DNA of 5,129 bases, taken from contig CAJLWS010000121.1 in NCBI GenBank assembly GCA_905210385.1, forward strand, positions 1 through 5,129, in the 5' to 3' direction. The translations under genes and the position numbers were made by a program. The DNA comes from an uncultured Eubacteriales bacterium (GTDB lineage: Bacteria > Bacillota > Clostridia > Oscillospirales > Oscillospiraceae). The notes under the pieces are model-generated. The model searched no databases. It was not told the origin of the DNA and was given only the letters and a program-made list of their open reading frames with translations. Position 1 is the first letter of the stretch; each line of letters opens with the position of its first letter. Shown here piece after piece: positions 4,978 to 5,129 of this stretch.

Positions 4978-5129
4978 ATGCCAAAAGAAGCAAAAACCAA
5001 TGCAATGCGGATGTTGGAACGGGCGAAGGTCGCCTACTCCGCACATGAATACCCCCATGAGGAAGGCCAGGCTGTGGACGGCGCGAACGTGGCGCGGCTG
5101 ACCGGGCAGGACCCGGCCAAGGTGTTCAA
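4978..5129 (+). CDS. Cys-tRNA(Pro)/Cys-tRNA(Cys) deacylase, YbaK/EbsC family (partial, 3' end beyond the window)
   Basis: YbaK-type proteins are cytoplasmic editing enzymes that hydrolyse Cys-tRNA(Pro) made in error by prolyl-tRNA synthetase. The visible 50 codons begin MPKEAKTNAMRMLERAKVAY, followed by SAHEYPHEEGQAVDGANVAR and LTGQDPAKVF. This fits the family start: a KTNxMRxL helix, a Y-x-x-HEY strand, the xVDGxxVA helix and the DPxxVFK edge. The conserved lysine after VF, which is important for activity in the family, would be the next codon, of which only two bases (aa) are present. A full-length protein is usually about 155-160 residues, so roughly one third is seen. It has its own promoter, a leader containing the palindromic element and a fair ribosome binding site, and appears to start a new transcription unit. 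Confidence 0.88.
   Translation, partial: MPKEAKTNAMRMLERAKVAYSAHEYPHEEGQAVDGANVARLTGQDPAKVF

Noticed and set aside
4751..5101. ORFs on both strands across the palindromic element and the ybaK start
   Set aside because: They arise from the inverted repeat sequence and from out-of-frame reading of ybaK, and have no ribosome binding site or family match.

Overview
The window looks like a piece of a Gram-positive anaerobe of the Oscillospiraceae/Clostridia type (relatives of Flavonifractor, Oscillibacter or Lawsonibacter are my best guess). The inference rests on a C-terminal triple SLH anchor on a BspA-type (DUF285) repeat surface protein, strong AGGAGG-type ribosome binding sites, mixed GC content and a palindromic intergenic element of a type I associate with this group. 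No database search was possible.

Layout. Positions 1-444 hold an HU-family nucleoid protein gene whose start is ambiguous: the best ribosome binding site serves an overlapping out-of-frame 48-codon ORF. Nineteen bases later, 464-4297 encodes a 1277-residue secreted modular protein: signal peptide, InlB/Flg_new-like segment, about 15 degenerate DUF285 leucine-rich units, a DUF11-like beta domain, an InlB-type 'bacterial repeat' domain and three SLH motifs. The two genes probably share a transcript, which ends at a strong hairpin terminator (4398-4440).

Positions 4441-5129 hold a divergent pair. On the minus strand, a 49-codon ORF (4534-4683) with a good promoter and ribosome binding site matches only the first part of the ferredoxin-like N-terminal domain of DAHP synthase; the catalytic barrel is absent. 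On the plus strand, the first 50 codons of a YbaK/EbsC-type Cys-tRNA(Pro) deacylase begin at 4978 and run off the edge. A 137-bp palindromic element (4815-4951), each arm of which folds into two hairpins, sits between the predicted ybaK promoter and its ribosome binding site.

The genes do not form one obvious pathway. The HU/surface-protein pair is a plausible operon; the aroF remnant and ybaK are separate units that share only a divergent promoter region. I see no CRISPR array, rRNA or tRNA gene, and no transposase gene. The most unusual items are the orphan DAHP synthase fragment with intact expression signals, the palindromic element placed in the ybaK leader, and the frame conflict at the start of the HU gene.
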